The notes under the pieces: model-generated | What the model was told of the DNA's origin: nothing | The model's input: the letters and a program-made list of their open reading frames with translations, nothing else | The model's database searches: none | Made by a program: the position numbers and the translations under genes | In this document: positions 1 through 7,673 of the stretch, in pieces | Position numbering within the stretch: the stretch's first letter is position 1 | Layout: every line of letters begins with the position of its first letter | NCBI GenBank assembly: GCA_965646165.1 | Contig: CBFFYP010000064.1 | Span: 1 to 26,191, forward strand | DNA: 26,191 bases | Direction: 5' to 3' | Source of the DNA: MGBC114844 sp910585855 | GTDB taxonomy: Bacteria; Bacillota; Clostridia; Lachnospirales; Lachnospiraceae

Positions 1-251
1 CCTAGAATTTTTTGCATATCCTGCTTCTATGCAGGGTATGCAAAAAAAGGGGCGTGTTTAGCCCGGAGGATAGGGAAGAGGATGTTTTGTGGCTGGTAAA
101 ACCCTTTCTTATATCCGTTCGTTCTGGCTGTGGTGAGGGCGAATTGCGCCCCGGTTCGTCTGGTTGGATGAACCGAAATCAGAAGCCATAGACTTTCTTA
201 CCGTTTGGAGCGGAGCAGGCAAAGGACAGGAGTAAACCGCCTCTTGCGTCC
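1..251 (+). ncRNA. Structured RNA, copy 1 (5' end cut by window edge)
   Basis: This is a paralogue of the element at 7215-7510. Shared features, in order, are an A/U hairpin (8-21 with 34-46), the helix GGGGCG (49-54) with CGCCCC (147-152), the loop GTGTTTAGCCCG, GCCC (61-64) with GGGC (137-140), GGGCGAATTGCG, the small hairpin around GGTTCGTC, and GGTTGGATG. The 3' arm of a second helix (180-199) matches 7441-7460 of the other copy. GCGTCC at 246-251 matches 7509-7514, which I use as the 3' boundary. The helix reads GGGGCG/CGCCCC here and GGTGCG/CGCACC in the other copy, a compensatory change that supports a real RNA fold. The 5' arms lie outside the window. The element is convergent with typA. 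The family is not recognised; strand and ends are inferred. Confidence 0.6.
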
Positions 252-276
252 GGTGAAAGCATCCTTCTTTCGGCGG
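250..276 (+). other. Small hairpin after structured RNA copy 1
   Basis: CCG (250-252) and GAAAG (255-259) pair with CTTTC (267-271) and CGG (274-276) around a symmetric 2x2 internal loop. No U-tract follows directly, so it is not a classical terminator on the plus strand. It sits between the structured RNA and the typA stop codon. It could be the end of the RNA or part of the typA 3' end. Confidence 0.3.
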
Positions 277-326
277 CAACCCCTATCCAAAAGCCTAATT
301 AAAGTTAGTACTACAGTGAAATTTTA

Positions 327-2156
327 CTATTTTTTTATGGAAGCTCGTTTTCTAAGTGTGGGATCTAAAATTTTCTTTCGTATACGTAGTTTAGTAGGGG
401 TGACTTCTAATAATTCATCGGTATCAATAAATTCCAGACATTGTTCTAAGCTAAGAATTCTAGGGGATACGAGTTTTAGTGCTTCATCTGAACCAGAGGC
501 TCGTGTATTGGTAAGCTGTTTTTTCTTACATACATTGACTTCAATATCTTCTGCACGTCCGGTTTGTCCAATTACCATTCCGGCATAAACTTGTTCTCCC
601 GCTCCGATAAAGAGGATTCCTCTTTCCTGAGCGTTAAATAATCCATAAGTAATACTTTCTCCGGTTTCAAAGGAAATCAGAGATCCTTGTTTTCGATAGG
701 CTAAATCTCCTTTATAAGGACCATATCCATCAAAGATTGTGTTTAGGATGCCGTTTCCTTTTGTAGAGGTCATAAATTCTCCTCGGTATCCGATTAGACC
801 TCTTGACGGAATGGAAAATTCTAAACGGGTATATCCTCCGTTTGCAGGGGACATATTGCGAAGTTCTCCTTTTCTTCCGCTAAGCTGTTCGATAATTGTG
901 CCGGAAAATTCTTCTGGTACATCGATATATGCTAATTCCATTGGTTCTAATTTTTTTCCGTTTTCGTCTGTATGGTAGATGACTTCTGCTTTGCTTACAG
1001 CAAATTCATAGCCTTCTCGTCTCATATTTTCGATTAGAACGGAAAGGTGCAGTTCTCCCCGACCGGAAACTTTAAAACATTCGGTGGTGTCTGTTTCTTC
1101 TACCCGAAGGCTGACATCGGTGTTTAATTCTCGAAAGAGGCGCTCCCGAATATGACGGGAGGTAACAAATTTTCCTTCTTTTCCTGCAAGTAGGCTGTCA
1201 TTTACCATAAAATGCATCGAAAGAGTAGGTTCGGAGATTTTTTGGAATGGAATGGCAACCGGGTTTTCCACAGAGCATAGTGTATCTCCGATATGGATAT
1301 CAGTAATGCCGGAGATGGCAACAATCGAGCCAATCGTAGCTTCTGATACATCGACTTTGTTTAGTCCGTCAAATTCATAGAGTTTGCTGATTTTCACACG
1401 TTGTTTTTTCTCTGGATCGTGATGGTTGACAATAACGGCTTCTTGGTTGATGCGGATTGTTCCGTTATCGACTTTGCCTACACCGATTCGTCCTACATAT
1501 TCGTTGTAGTCAATCGTACTGATTAAAACCTGTGTGGCAGCGTCTGGATCGCCTTCTGGTGCAGGGATATGTTCAATAATTGTTTCAAATAAAGGGATCA
1601 TATTTTCACGGGTATCTTCTAGGTTTTTTATGGCGTAGCCGCCTTTTGCTGAAGCAAATATAAACGGACAGTCTAATTGTTTGTCATTTGCTTCTAAGTC
1701 CATTAAAAGTTCTAAAACTTCATCAATTACTTCATTTGGACGGGCTTCCGGGCGGTCAATTTTGTTGATGCAGACAATAACGGAGAGATCGAGTTCTAAA
1801 GCTTTTTTTAATACAAATTTGGTTTGAGGCATTGCACCCTCAAATGCATCTACAACAAGGATTACGCCGTTTACCATTTTTAAAACACGTTCCACTTCTC
1901 CGCCAAAATCGGCATGTCCCGGAGTGTCAATAATATTGATTTTGGTATCTTTGTAAAATACGGCTGTATTTTTGGAAAGAATGGTAATGCCTCTTTCTCT
2001 TTCGATATCGTTTGAATCCATAACCCGTTCTGCGACTTCCTGATTTTTGCGGAATACACCGCTTTGTTTTAGGAGTTCATCAACCAAGGTAGTTTTTCCA
2101 TGATCAACATGAGCAATAATCGCTATATTACGAATGTCTTCTCTTTGTGTTTTCAT
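327..2156 (-). CDS. typA: Translational GTPase TypA/BipA
   Basis: Ribosome-associated GTPase of the EF-G superfamily, involved in ribosome assembly and stress adaptation. The 609-residue protein has the family's usual length. G-motifs are clear: AHVDHGKTT near residue 16 (P-loop), RGITI (switch I), DTPGHADF (G3), NKID (G4) and SAKGG (G5). EF-G-like domains II-III and V follow, with the BipA-specific C-terminal part ending in a basic KKILDPTLRKRASIKK tail. The ATG is preceded by GAGGT at about 8 nt spacing on the minus strand. The gene is transcribed towards the structured RNA at 1-251 and away from the transporter operon that starts at 2580. Distinguished from LepA and EF-G by length and the BipA-type GYRGEFMT segment. 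Confidence 0.97.
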   Translation of the reverse strand: MKTQREDIRNIAIIAHVDHGKTTLVDELLKQSGVFRKNQEVAERVMDSNDIERERGITILSKNTAVFYKDTKINIIDTPGHADFGGEVERVLKMVNGVILVVDAFEGAMPQTKFVLKKALELDLSVIVCINKIDRPEARPNEVIDEVLELLMDLEANDKQLDCPFIFASAKGGYAIKNLEDTRENMIPLFETIIEHIPAPEGDPDAATQVLISTIDYNEYVGRIGVGKVDNGTIRINQEAVIVNHHDPEKKQRVKISKLYEFDGLNKVDVSEATIGSIVAISGITDIHIGDTLCSVENPVAIPFQKISEPTLSMHFMVNDSLLAGKEGKFVTSRHIRERLFRELNTDVSLRVEETDTTECFKVSGRGELHLSVLIENMRREGYEFAVSKAEVIYHTDENGKKLEPMELAYIDVPEEFSGTIIEQLSGRKGELRNMSPANGGYTRLEFSIPSRGLIGYRGEFMTSTKGNGILNTIFDGYGPYKGDLAYRKQGSLISFETGESITYGLFNAQERGILFIGAGEQVYAGMVIGQTGRAEDIEVNVCKKKQLTNTRASGSDEALKLVSPRILSLEQCLEFIDTDELLEVTPTKLRIRKKILDPTLRKRASIKK

Positions 2157-2208
2157 TTTTTAACCTCATTTCATAGTTTGTCGGATGATACCAACCGATT
2201 TTCAATAG

Positions 2209-2235
2209 CAGCAGGTGTATGGTCTGCTGTTTTTT
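2209..2235 (+). terminator. Terminator-like hairpin with T6, plus strand
   Basis: CAGCAG (2209-2214) pairs with CTGCTG (2224-2229) across a 9-nt loop and is followed by six Ts (2230-2235). The U-tract is on the plus strand, although no plus-strand gene lies upstream except whatever reads through from the left. On the minus strand the same stem would be in the typA leader without a U-tract. It may block antisense transcription, or be a leader hairpin of typA. Confidence 0.4.
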
Positions 2236-2251
2236 GGGAATATCACGATAC

Positions 2252-2279
2252 AGTTTAGCACAATTTTCGCAGATTACAA
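2252..2279 (-). promoter_or_regulatory. Candidate typA promoter
   Basis: Read on the minus strand, TTGTAA (2279-2274) and TAAACT (2257-2252) are separated by 16 bp. Both are reasonable sigma-A hexamers. This would give a typA leader of about 90 nt containing the CAGCAG/CTGCTG hairpin. It is inferred from sequence only. Confidence 0.45.
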
Positions 2280-2579
2280 GGCTTTTTTGATGAGAAATTT
2301 GAAATTGATGTTTTTTCTGTGATGAAATAGGGGGTAATGGGAGATTTTTCGAAGGGGGACGCCAGATTCTGGAAGGGTAGGCAGCCTGCTGTTTCTTGGC
2401 TGGCGATAGAAATGATTGTTTGTTATAGTGTTTTTCTTTTCTTTTGGTGGAAAGAAAGTTGTGATTTTCATAGAATTTTTAGATGAAATATGCTATGATG
2501 CTATGGGACAAAAAAGGGAAAGATTTTGTGCAACCAAATGAAAAAAATTACGTGGAGGAGAGTAGAAAGGCGGGATAGA
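2280..2579. other. Divergent intergenic region typA / transporter operon
   Basis: About 420 bp in total separates the two divergent genes. This part holds an inverted repeat, CGCCAG (2360-2365) with CTGGCG (2400-2405), enclosing several smaller GC-rich inverted repeats. GGGACGCCAGA (2356-2366) is the reverse complement of an 11-mer found after the structured RNA (7505-7515) and upstream of glyS (12203-12213). TATGAT-like hexamers near 2490-2500 could be the -10 of the transporter operon, but no convincing -35 is visible. I see no credible protein-coding gene here. Confidence 0.4.
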
Positions 2580-3521
2580 ATGAAGGAAGAGGATAAGGAG
2601 AAAAGGATTCCTGTAATTGAAGTAAAAAATCTTTATAAAGTGTATCGAATCGGACAAAACAAGGTGTATGCTTTAAATGGAGTGGACATGACTGTATATA
2701 AGGGAGAGTTTTGTTCGATTGTGGGAACTTCTGGGTCGGGTAAGTCAACGATGTTAAATATGCTGGCAGGATTAGAGAAGCCGACAAAGGGAAGTATTCG
2801 GATTGCAGGACAAAATATTGAAAAATTAAATGAAAATCAACTGGTAAAATTCAGAAGGGAGAAAGTGGGATTTATTTTTCAGTCTTTTAATCTGCTTGGA
2901 ACGATGAATGCAGTAGAAAATGTGGCATTGCCGCTGAGTTTTCGTGGGGTTTCAAGGAAGATACGTTTAAAAAAGGCAAGCAAGATGTTGGATTTGGTAG
3001 GGTTGAAAAAGCAGAAAAAACATAAACCAAACCAGATGTCCGGCGGGCAGCAGCAGCGTGTCGGGGTGGCAAGGGCATTGGTGGTAAATCCACAGATTAT
3101 ATTTGCAGACGAACCGACAGGAAATTTGGATTCTCATACTTCGGCAGAAGTAATGGATTTGATGCGTAAGGTGGTAAAAGAACAGAATAAAACACTGGTA
3201 ATGGTAACGCATGATAATCATTTGGCAACATTTGCAGATAGAATTTTTCATATTATTGATGGTAAAATAGTGAAAGTAGAAGTAAGAGATCATTCTCATG
3301 AAGGTTCTGTAACGGAGGCAAAAACGGTAGAGGAACTAACTCAGGAAGAATTTACCATTACAGAAGGGCAGGAATTGTCCGAAACAATATCTGAGGGGGT
3401 TCAACAGTTTTCCAAACAGAAAGCAGAGGAAGAGCAAACAGATTATTTGGAATCGGATCAACTGCAGAACAAACAAGAGATAAAAGAGGAAAACAGTGAG
3501 GAAAGAGTGGAGGAAAATTAA
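2580..3521 (+). CDS. ABC transporter ATP-binding protein, MacB/LolD type
   Basis: ATPase subunit of a MacB/FtsX-type (mechanotransmission) ABC system on the cytoplasmic face of the membrane. Counting from the chosen ATG (313 residues), Walker A GTSGSGKST is at about 49-57, the Q-loop FQSFN near 100, the signature MSGGQQQR at 153-160, Walker B IIFADEPTGNLDS from 173 and the H-loop THD near 211. The core ends near residue 235. A low-complexity, strongly acidic E/Q-rich tail of about 78 residues follows, which ordinary LolD/MacB ATPases lack. The start at 2580 is chosen because AGGCGGG precedes it and homology begins soon after; in-frame starts at 2538 or TTG 2526 are possible. Its stop lies one base before the next ATG, so the genes are coupled. 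Confidence 0.93.
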   Translation: MKEEDKEKRIPVIEVKNLYKVYRIGQNKVYALNGVDMTVYKGEFCSIVGTSGSGKSTMLNMLAGLEKPTKGSIRIAGQNIEKLNENQLVKFRREKVGFIFQSFNLLGTMNAVENVALPLSFRGVSRKIRLKKASKMLDLVGLKKQKKHKPNQMSGGQQQRVGVARALVVNPQIIFADEPTGNLDSHTSAEVMDLMRKVVKEQNKTLVMVTHDNHLATFADRIFHIIDGKIVKVEVRDHSHEGSVTEAKTVEELTQEEFTITEGQELSETISEGVQQFSKQKAEEEQTDYLESDQLQNKQEIKEENSEERVEEN

Positions 3522-3522
3522 G

Positions 3523-5451
3523 ATGGTTAAGAAATGGAAAAAACAACTGATCGTTGTATGCAGTGCATTGATACTTGCGGTAAGTCCGATTTTAGCAGGA
3601 GCGACTGGGTCAGAATCTACTCCAGAGCAGACAACTACTCAAGAGCCGCCAACAACTACGCCAACGCCAACGACTACACCGCAGCCGACAACTACACCAG
3701 AACCGACTACGACCAGAGATTGGTATGGTCCAGATTCGGAAGATATGGGGAGTGCGAGTTTGGTAGTGGCGGATAATACAACTCCGACGGGGCAAAACGG
3801 AAAGGATATGGAAGTAAGAATTACATTAAAAAATTTAGGAGATGGGGTTGCTTCTAATGTTACAATTCGTCCGGTCGTAAAGACGGGAGCGGACAGTCCG
3901 TTTGAACCTAAAAATGTGGGGCTGAGTACAATTCGCCGTATTCGGGAAGACGGTGGTACAGGGACAGCAACATTTATGCTTACTGTAAAAGAAAAAGCAG
4001 TAACAGGTTATTATTCGGTGGATTATAATGTTGTGTATTATGATGAAGGAAGTTCAACAAACCGCAGTATTACAGTAACTTCTTATGTATTTATTGAGGG
4101 ATTGGATGAAGAAGAAAGCAGTACACAGACTGATATTAATATTTCTTTAAGAAATAGTCCTACTCCGTCGTCGTCGTCTTTTAATTGTCCGATTAAATTT
4201 GATTTGTTTTTAAATAATTTTGGTGTTTCGGATGCGTATTCTGTTACGATTGCACCCGTAATTTCTGCAAAGACAAGTGAGTATCCGTTTGAAATTGAAG
4301 AAGCAAGTTATGAGAGAGCATTGCCAAGTCCTTTGCTTGGAACAAAAAGTCAGTCAGATGAAGTGGCAAGAAATCAGGTTGTGCATTATAGTTTAAATGT
4401 TAGAAATGATGTAACGACAGGATATTATCCGGTTGTATTTAAAATTGCTGCAAAGGATGAAAATGGAAAGGAATATAAAACAGAACAGACGATATTTTTT
4501 AATATTAAAGGAAATCCAGAATATGAGGAGACCACTACAGAAACAACAACACAGGAAGAAACTTCTACAAAAGTTTCCGTTCCACGATTGATTATTACAG
4601 GGTATGAAACAAATTTGGATACGGTAAATGCCGGGGATAGTTTTCAATTAACCATTCATGTGAAAAATACTTCTGCTATTACACCAGTGAGCAATGTAAA
4701 ATTTACGCTGAGTGCTACGGAAGATTCATTTTTGCCGGTTTCTGGTTCTAGCACGTTATTTATCAATCGAATTGGAATTGGACAGACAGTAGATTTAACG
4801 ATTGAAATGACAGCAAAGGCGAGTTTGGAGGCGAAATCTTATCCTCTTACATTAGAAGCAGAATATGAAGACGATAAATTAAATCCTTATACAGCAAAAG
4901 AGAATATTTCGATTCCGGTATCACAGGAAATTCGTATGAGTATCGGAGAAATTGAAGTAATGCCGTCTTCTTTGGAAATAGGAAATCAGGCAAATATTAT
5001 GTTCCCGGTCAACAATATGGGAAAAAGTAAAATTTTTAATGTTTCGATTACATTTGAGGGAGATACCGTTACCGGAGGAGAATCCTTTAAGGGAAATGTA
5101 GATTCTGGTGCAACTGCAAATGTAGATGTTATGCTGACGGCTGCTGCCGCTACCATGGACGATCCAACCGTTTATGCAGTGGTTACATATGAGGATGACA
5201 AGGGAAAGCAGTATAGTATGAAAAAATCATTTGAGCTATATATATCAGAGTCTTATATTCCAGAAGAACCTGATTGGAGTGATATGCCAGTGATTGATGA
5301 TATGCCAACGGAAGATGAAAAAAGCTTGCCAAAGTGGGCAATTCCGGCAGCAGGTGCTTTTCTGGTTGTTGCAGTAATAGTAATTGTGGTAATTATAGTA
5401 AAGAAAAAACGCAAAAAAGCGGAAGGAATGGATGACGATGAGATTCTCTGA
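3523..5451 (+). CDS. Secreted, membrane-anchored CARDB/S-layer-like surface protein
   Basis: The 642-residue exported protein has an N-terminal signal peptide (basic MVKKWKKQ, then a hydrophobic run, cleavage probably after LAGA). A Thr/Pro-rich linker spans about residues 32-65. Repeated beta-rich modules follow, resembling CARDB/COG1361 domains (for example VRITLKNLGDGVASNVTI, IHVKNTSAITPVSNVKF and MFPVNNMGKSKIFNVSI). A second TTT/E-rich linker interrupts them near 335-350. A C-terminal membrane helix (about 605-626) precedes KKKRKK and an acidic tail, giving an out-to-in topology. GGAGG at 3509-3513 supports ATG 3523. The gene lies between the ATPase and permease genes, where Gram-negative systems often encode a periplasmic adaptor. 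I infer it is the extracytoplasmic partner of the transporter; the substrate is unknown. Confidence 0.85.
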   Translation: MVKKWKKQLIVVCSALILAVSPILAGATGSESTPEQTTTQEPPTTTPTPTTTPQPTTTPEPTTTRDWYGPDSEDMGSASLVVADNTTPTGQNGKDMEVRITLKNLGDGVASNVTIRPVVKTGADSPFEPKNVGLSTIRRIREDGGTGTATFMLTVKEKAVTGYYSVDYNVVYYDEGSSTNRSITVTSYVFIEGLDEEESSTQTDINISLRNSPTPSSSSFNCPIKFDLFLNNFGVSDAYSVTIAPVISAKTSEYPFEIEEASYERALPSPLLGTKSQSDEVARNQVVHYSLNVRNDVTTGYYPVVFKIAAKDENGKEYKTEQTIFFNIKGNPEYEETTTETTTQEETSTKVSVPRLIITGYETNLDTVNAGDSFQLTIHVKNTSAITPVSNVKFTLSATEDSFLPVSGSSTLFINRIGIGQTVDLTIEMTAKASLEAKSYPLTLEAEYEDDKLNPYTAKENISIPVSQEIRMSIGEIEVMPSSLEIGNQANIMFPVNNMGKSKIFNVSITFEGDTVTGGESFKGNVDSGATANVDVMLTAAAATMDDPTVYAVVTYEDDKGKQYSMKKSFELYISESYIPEEPDWSDMPVIDDMPTEDEKSLPKWAIPAAGAFLVVAVIVIVVIIVKKKRKKAEGMDDDEIL

Positions 5452-6814
5452 TTTATTAAGGATGAGTCTTAGCAATCTTTGGAGAAGAAAGATGCGGACT
5501 TTTCTAACCATATTAGGAGTAATTATAGGTACAGCTTCTATCGTTGTAATGGTTTCTATCGGAATCGGACAAAACCGCAGTATGATGATGTCAATAGAAC
5601 AGTCAGGAAGTTTGACTGCGATTGAGGTAAATAATTATCAATACTATGGAGGAAGTAATAGTAATAGTTCCGATACAGAACCTTTGTTAATGAATCAAGA
5701 TATGATTGAAACATTTCGAAATATGGAGCATGTAACAAGTGTAAGTCCTCAACTAGATTATACAGTAATTATGAAGCAAGGTGCTTATCTGTGTGATTAT
5801 GTAAGACTAAGAGGTCTAACCCGGGAAGATTTAGAAAAAATTCCATTAGGAGAAGGAACACTTCCTGATCCCAATGCCAATACACCAACTACACTTCAAT
5901 TTGTAGTCGGAAATAATGTAATTACAGATTTTTATAATGAAAAGACCAATGAATACTACTATAATACCGGAGAACTGGCAGAGGTAGATTTTATGAACCA
6001 GCCGTTATTTACAACATTTGATCGAAATGCTTACTGGAATGCACAAAGCGGAGAAGGCGACCCTCCGAAAAAATATATGCTGAAAGCAAGCGGATTAGTA
6101 GAAGGCGGACCAGAGGATTGGAATCAATATTCCTATTATGTCTATTGTGATTTAACTGCATTAGAATCGGTATTAAAACAAATTTATCGAAATAAAGTAG
6201 TTCCGGGACAGCCAACCCAGAAAAACGGAAAGCCTTACAGTGACTTTTGCTATGAAACATGTACGATTAATGTAGATGAAATGGACAATGTAACCGATAT
6301 TCTGACTACTGTGCAGGAGATGGGATTTTCTGCTTACAGCAATGTGGAATGGATGGAAAGTATGCAGCAGTCCTCAAAAACATCGCAGATGGTATTAGGA
6401 GGAATCGGTGCGGTATCATTGTTTGTTGCAGCGATTGGAATTGCTAATACCATGATGATGTCAATCTATGAGCGGACAAAAGAAATCGGTGTAATTAAAG
6501 TACTTGGCTGTTCTCTTGGAAATATCCGTATGCTGTTTTTAATGGAGGCTGCATTTATCGGATTTTTGGGAGGATTGGCAGGAGTCAGTTTAAGTTATGG
6601 CATTTCGGCTGTAATCAATCGGCTGACAGTTGGTATGATGGGAGATTATTCTTATTATGGATCTTCTGTAGAACCTATGGGGATTTCCTATATTCCGCTT
6701 TGGCTGGCACTTGCTGCACTGGGATTTGCGGTTTTAGTCGGAATTGTATCTGGATTTCTTCCGGCACTTCGGGCAATGAAGTTAAGTCCATTGGCAGCTA
6801 TACGAAATGAGTAG
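5432..6814 (+). CDS. ABC transporter permease, MacB/FtsX family
   Basis: The 460-residue permease has MacB architecture. It begins with an N-terminal amphipathic segment (MRFSDLLRMSLSNLWRRKMRTF) and TM1 at about 24-46. A large extracytoplasmic MacB_PCD-like domain of about 270 residues follows. The C-terminal FtsX domain has three helices, with MSIYERTKEIGVIKVLGC after TM2 and FLPALRAMKLSPLAAIRNE at the end, both hallmarks of the family. It overlaps the surface-protein gene by 20 nt, implying translational coupling. GGAAGG upstream fits either ATG 5432 or the in-frame ATG 5438. With the ATPase it should form a dimeric MacB-like complex. In a single-membrane organism this more likely acts on envelope substrates, antimicrobial peptides or signals than as a tripartite pump. 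Confidence 0.94.
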   Translation: MTMRFSDLLRMSLSNLWRRKMRTFLTILGVIIGTASIVVMVSIGIGQNRSMMMSIEQSGSLTAIEVNNYQYYGGSNSNSSDTEPLLMNQDMIETFRNMEHVTSVSPQLDYTVIMKQGAYLCDYVRLRGLTREDLEKIPLGEGTLPDPNANTPTTLQFVVGNNVITDFYNEKTNEYYYNTGELAEVDFMNQPLFTTFDRNAYWNAQSGEGDPPKKYMLKASGLVEGGPEDWNQYSYYVYCDLTALESVLKQIYRNKVVPGQPTQKNGKPYSDFCYETCTINVDEMDNVTDILTTVQEMGFSAYSNVEWMESMQQSSKTSQMVLGGIGAVSLFVAAIGIANTMMMSIYERTKEIGVIKVLGCSLGNIRMLFLMEAAFIGFLGGLAGVSLSYGISAVINRLTVGMMGDYSYYGSSVEPMGISYIPLWLALAALGFAVLVGIVSGFLPALRAMKLSPLAAIRNE

Positions 6815-6823
6815 ACTGAATAT

Positions 6824-6871
6824 TTGGATACCCGGATATTCGGATTCTTGGACACCCGGACGCCGAAAGTC
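6824..6871 (+). repeat. Degenerate 24-bp tandem repeat (two units)
   Basis: Unit 1 (6824-6847) begins TTGGATACCCGGAT and unit 2 (6848-6871) begins TTGGACACCCGGAC; the halves diverge after that. The repeat starts nine bases after the permease stop codon, and unit 2 runs into the 5' arm of the long hairpin at 6862-7002. Confidence 0.45.
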
Positions 6872-7002
6872 GAAGGGAATTCTATTCCGGGCCCGCTTTC
6901 GCTTAGCATTTCCTCGTAGCGGACACATAAGACGCTAAAATACAGCGTCTAAGTGCCGACGGGAAATGATGACCCTGCATAGAACACCCTTCGGCTTTCG
7001 GC
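6862..7002 (+). ncRNA. 141-nt long imperfect hairpin (structured RNA or REP/MITE-like)
   Basis: Nested pairings run along one axis. They are 6862-6877 with 6987-7002 (16 of 16 including one G-U), TTCTAT (6880-6885) with ATAGAA (6979-6984), and CATTTCC (6907-6913) with GGAAATG (6962-6968). Further in are CGT (6915-6917) with ACG (6959-6961), CGG/CCG, CAC/GTG, and AGACGCT (6930-6936) with AGCGTCT (6944-6950). The single imperfect pair in the outer stem is G-U if transcribed on the plus strand and A-C on the other, favouring plus. No U-tract follows, so it is not a simple terminator. It lies in the 3' region of the transporter operon. No known family is recognised. Confidence 0.5.
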
Positions 7003-7214
7003 TGTGTACTCCAGAGCGCAAAATTATAATAAATAGTAAAATTTTCGCTGTGATTTCTGTTTGGCTTTTGGTTATATATTTCAAATGGTTTAAATTTTGT
7101 AAATCACAACAACAAGCGTAGATTTTCGTTTGTGTATTTCAGATCTTATTTTAACAGGCATTTATTATAGTGCTGACAGGAGATGTATTATAAAAGTTTC
7201 GGCTGGAATAGTCA
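7003..7214. other. A/T-rich intergenic stretch between two structured elements
   Basis: No coding region is visible. The stretch holds a weak A/T hairpin (AGCG at about 7015 with AATTTTCGCT near 7029) and an 8-bp inverted pair, TGTGATTT and AAATCACA. A TATTATAAA run near 7187-7195 could be the -10 of the following RNA, but no matching -35 was found. GGCTG (7201-7205) pairs with CAGCC (7213-7217), next to and partly overlapping the closing helix of the RNA. Confidence 0.35.
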
Positions 7215-7510
7215 GCCAGACCAGAGGAGGGATTGGAAATTGCAGCGCCTTTGGAAAAAAGCTAGAAGGTCTTAGGCTTCTGCTTAGGTTTTAGAATTTT
7301 TTTGTACACAGCGTGTGCAAAAAAAAGGTGCGTGTTTAGCCCGCTGTATAGGGAAGGCAGGATCTTGTGGATGGGATAATCCTTCAGCACGCCGCACGGG
7401 CGAATTGCGCACCGGTTCGTCCGGTTGGATGTATTTGGATGCAGAAGTCTTAGACCTTCTTGCTTTTTGGAAACTGAAGTAGCAATTTCCAATCTCTTCT
7501 CTGGTCTGGC
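7215..7510 (+). ncRNA. Structured RNA, copy 2 (complete), about 296 nt
   Basis: An extensive nested fold is visible. Closing helix P1 pairs 7215-7243 with 7482-7510, 29 of 29 positions including two G-U. AAAAAGC (7256-7262) pairs with GCTTTTT (7462-7468). P2 pairs 7264-7283 with 7441-7460, 19 of 20 including one G-U. Inside these are an A/U hairpin P3 (7297-7309 with 7313-7325), P4 GGTGCG (7327-7332) with CGCACC (7408-7413), GCCCG (7339-7343) with CGGGC (7397-7401), and ACCGG/CCGGT (7411-7415, 7421-7425), which competes with P4. The G-U pairs work only for a plus-strand transcript. P4 and P3 covary with copy 1, while the loops GTGTTTAGCCCG, GGGCGAATTGCG and GGTTCGTC are conserved. It is not RNase P, tmRNA, SRP RNA or a T-box by motif. 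An IscB-associated (HEARO/omega-type) RNA or a MITE are alternatives I cannot exclude. Confidence 0.7.
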
Positions 7511-7569
7511 GTCCCCTTCCGATCTAGCGTTTCCCTCTAGGTAATTGGTGCATAAAACTTACAAAGTTC

Positions 7570-7598
7570 TTGACAGTTGGAAAATCTGGCAGTAAACT
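7570..7598 (+). promoter_or_regulatory. Sigma-A promoter of the aminotransferase gene
   Basis: A perfect -35 TTGACA (7570-7575) and -10 TAAACT (7593-7598) are separated by 17 bp. The predicted start is near 7605, giving a leader of about 69 nt. The leader carries a short GCATC/GATGC stem just before the AAGGAAGG ribosome binding site. This shows the gene does not depend on the transporter operon and that the upstream structured RNA lies before, not in, this leader. Confidence 0.75.
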
Positions 7599-7673
7599 AA
7601 CAGATAAAGTAAAAGAATACAATTAGTATAAGAGCATCAAGCAATTCTATAAGATGCGAAAGGAAGGAACACT

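Noticed and set aside
205..588. Plus-strand open frame overlapping the 3' end of typA
   Set aside because: Antisense to well-supported typA codons and to the structured RNA end; no ribosome binding site and Ser/Arg-rich shadow composition.
2274..2471. Minus-strand 65-codon frame upstream of typA
   Set aside because: No ribosome binding site, low-complexity composition, and it overlaps the likely typA promoter and inverted repeats.
7294..7328. A/U-rich hairpin P3 as a rho-independent terminator
   Set aside because: On the plus strand the Ts precede the stem and As follow it, and it is conserved as an internal stem in both RNA copies.
7262..7492. Minus-strand frame across structured RNA copy 2
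   Set aside because: The sequence is explained by RNA helices with plus-strand G-U pairs; the translation has no protein-like character.
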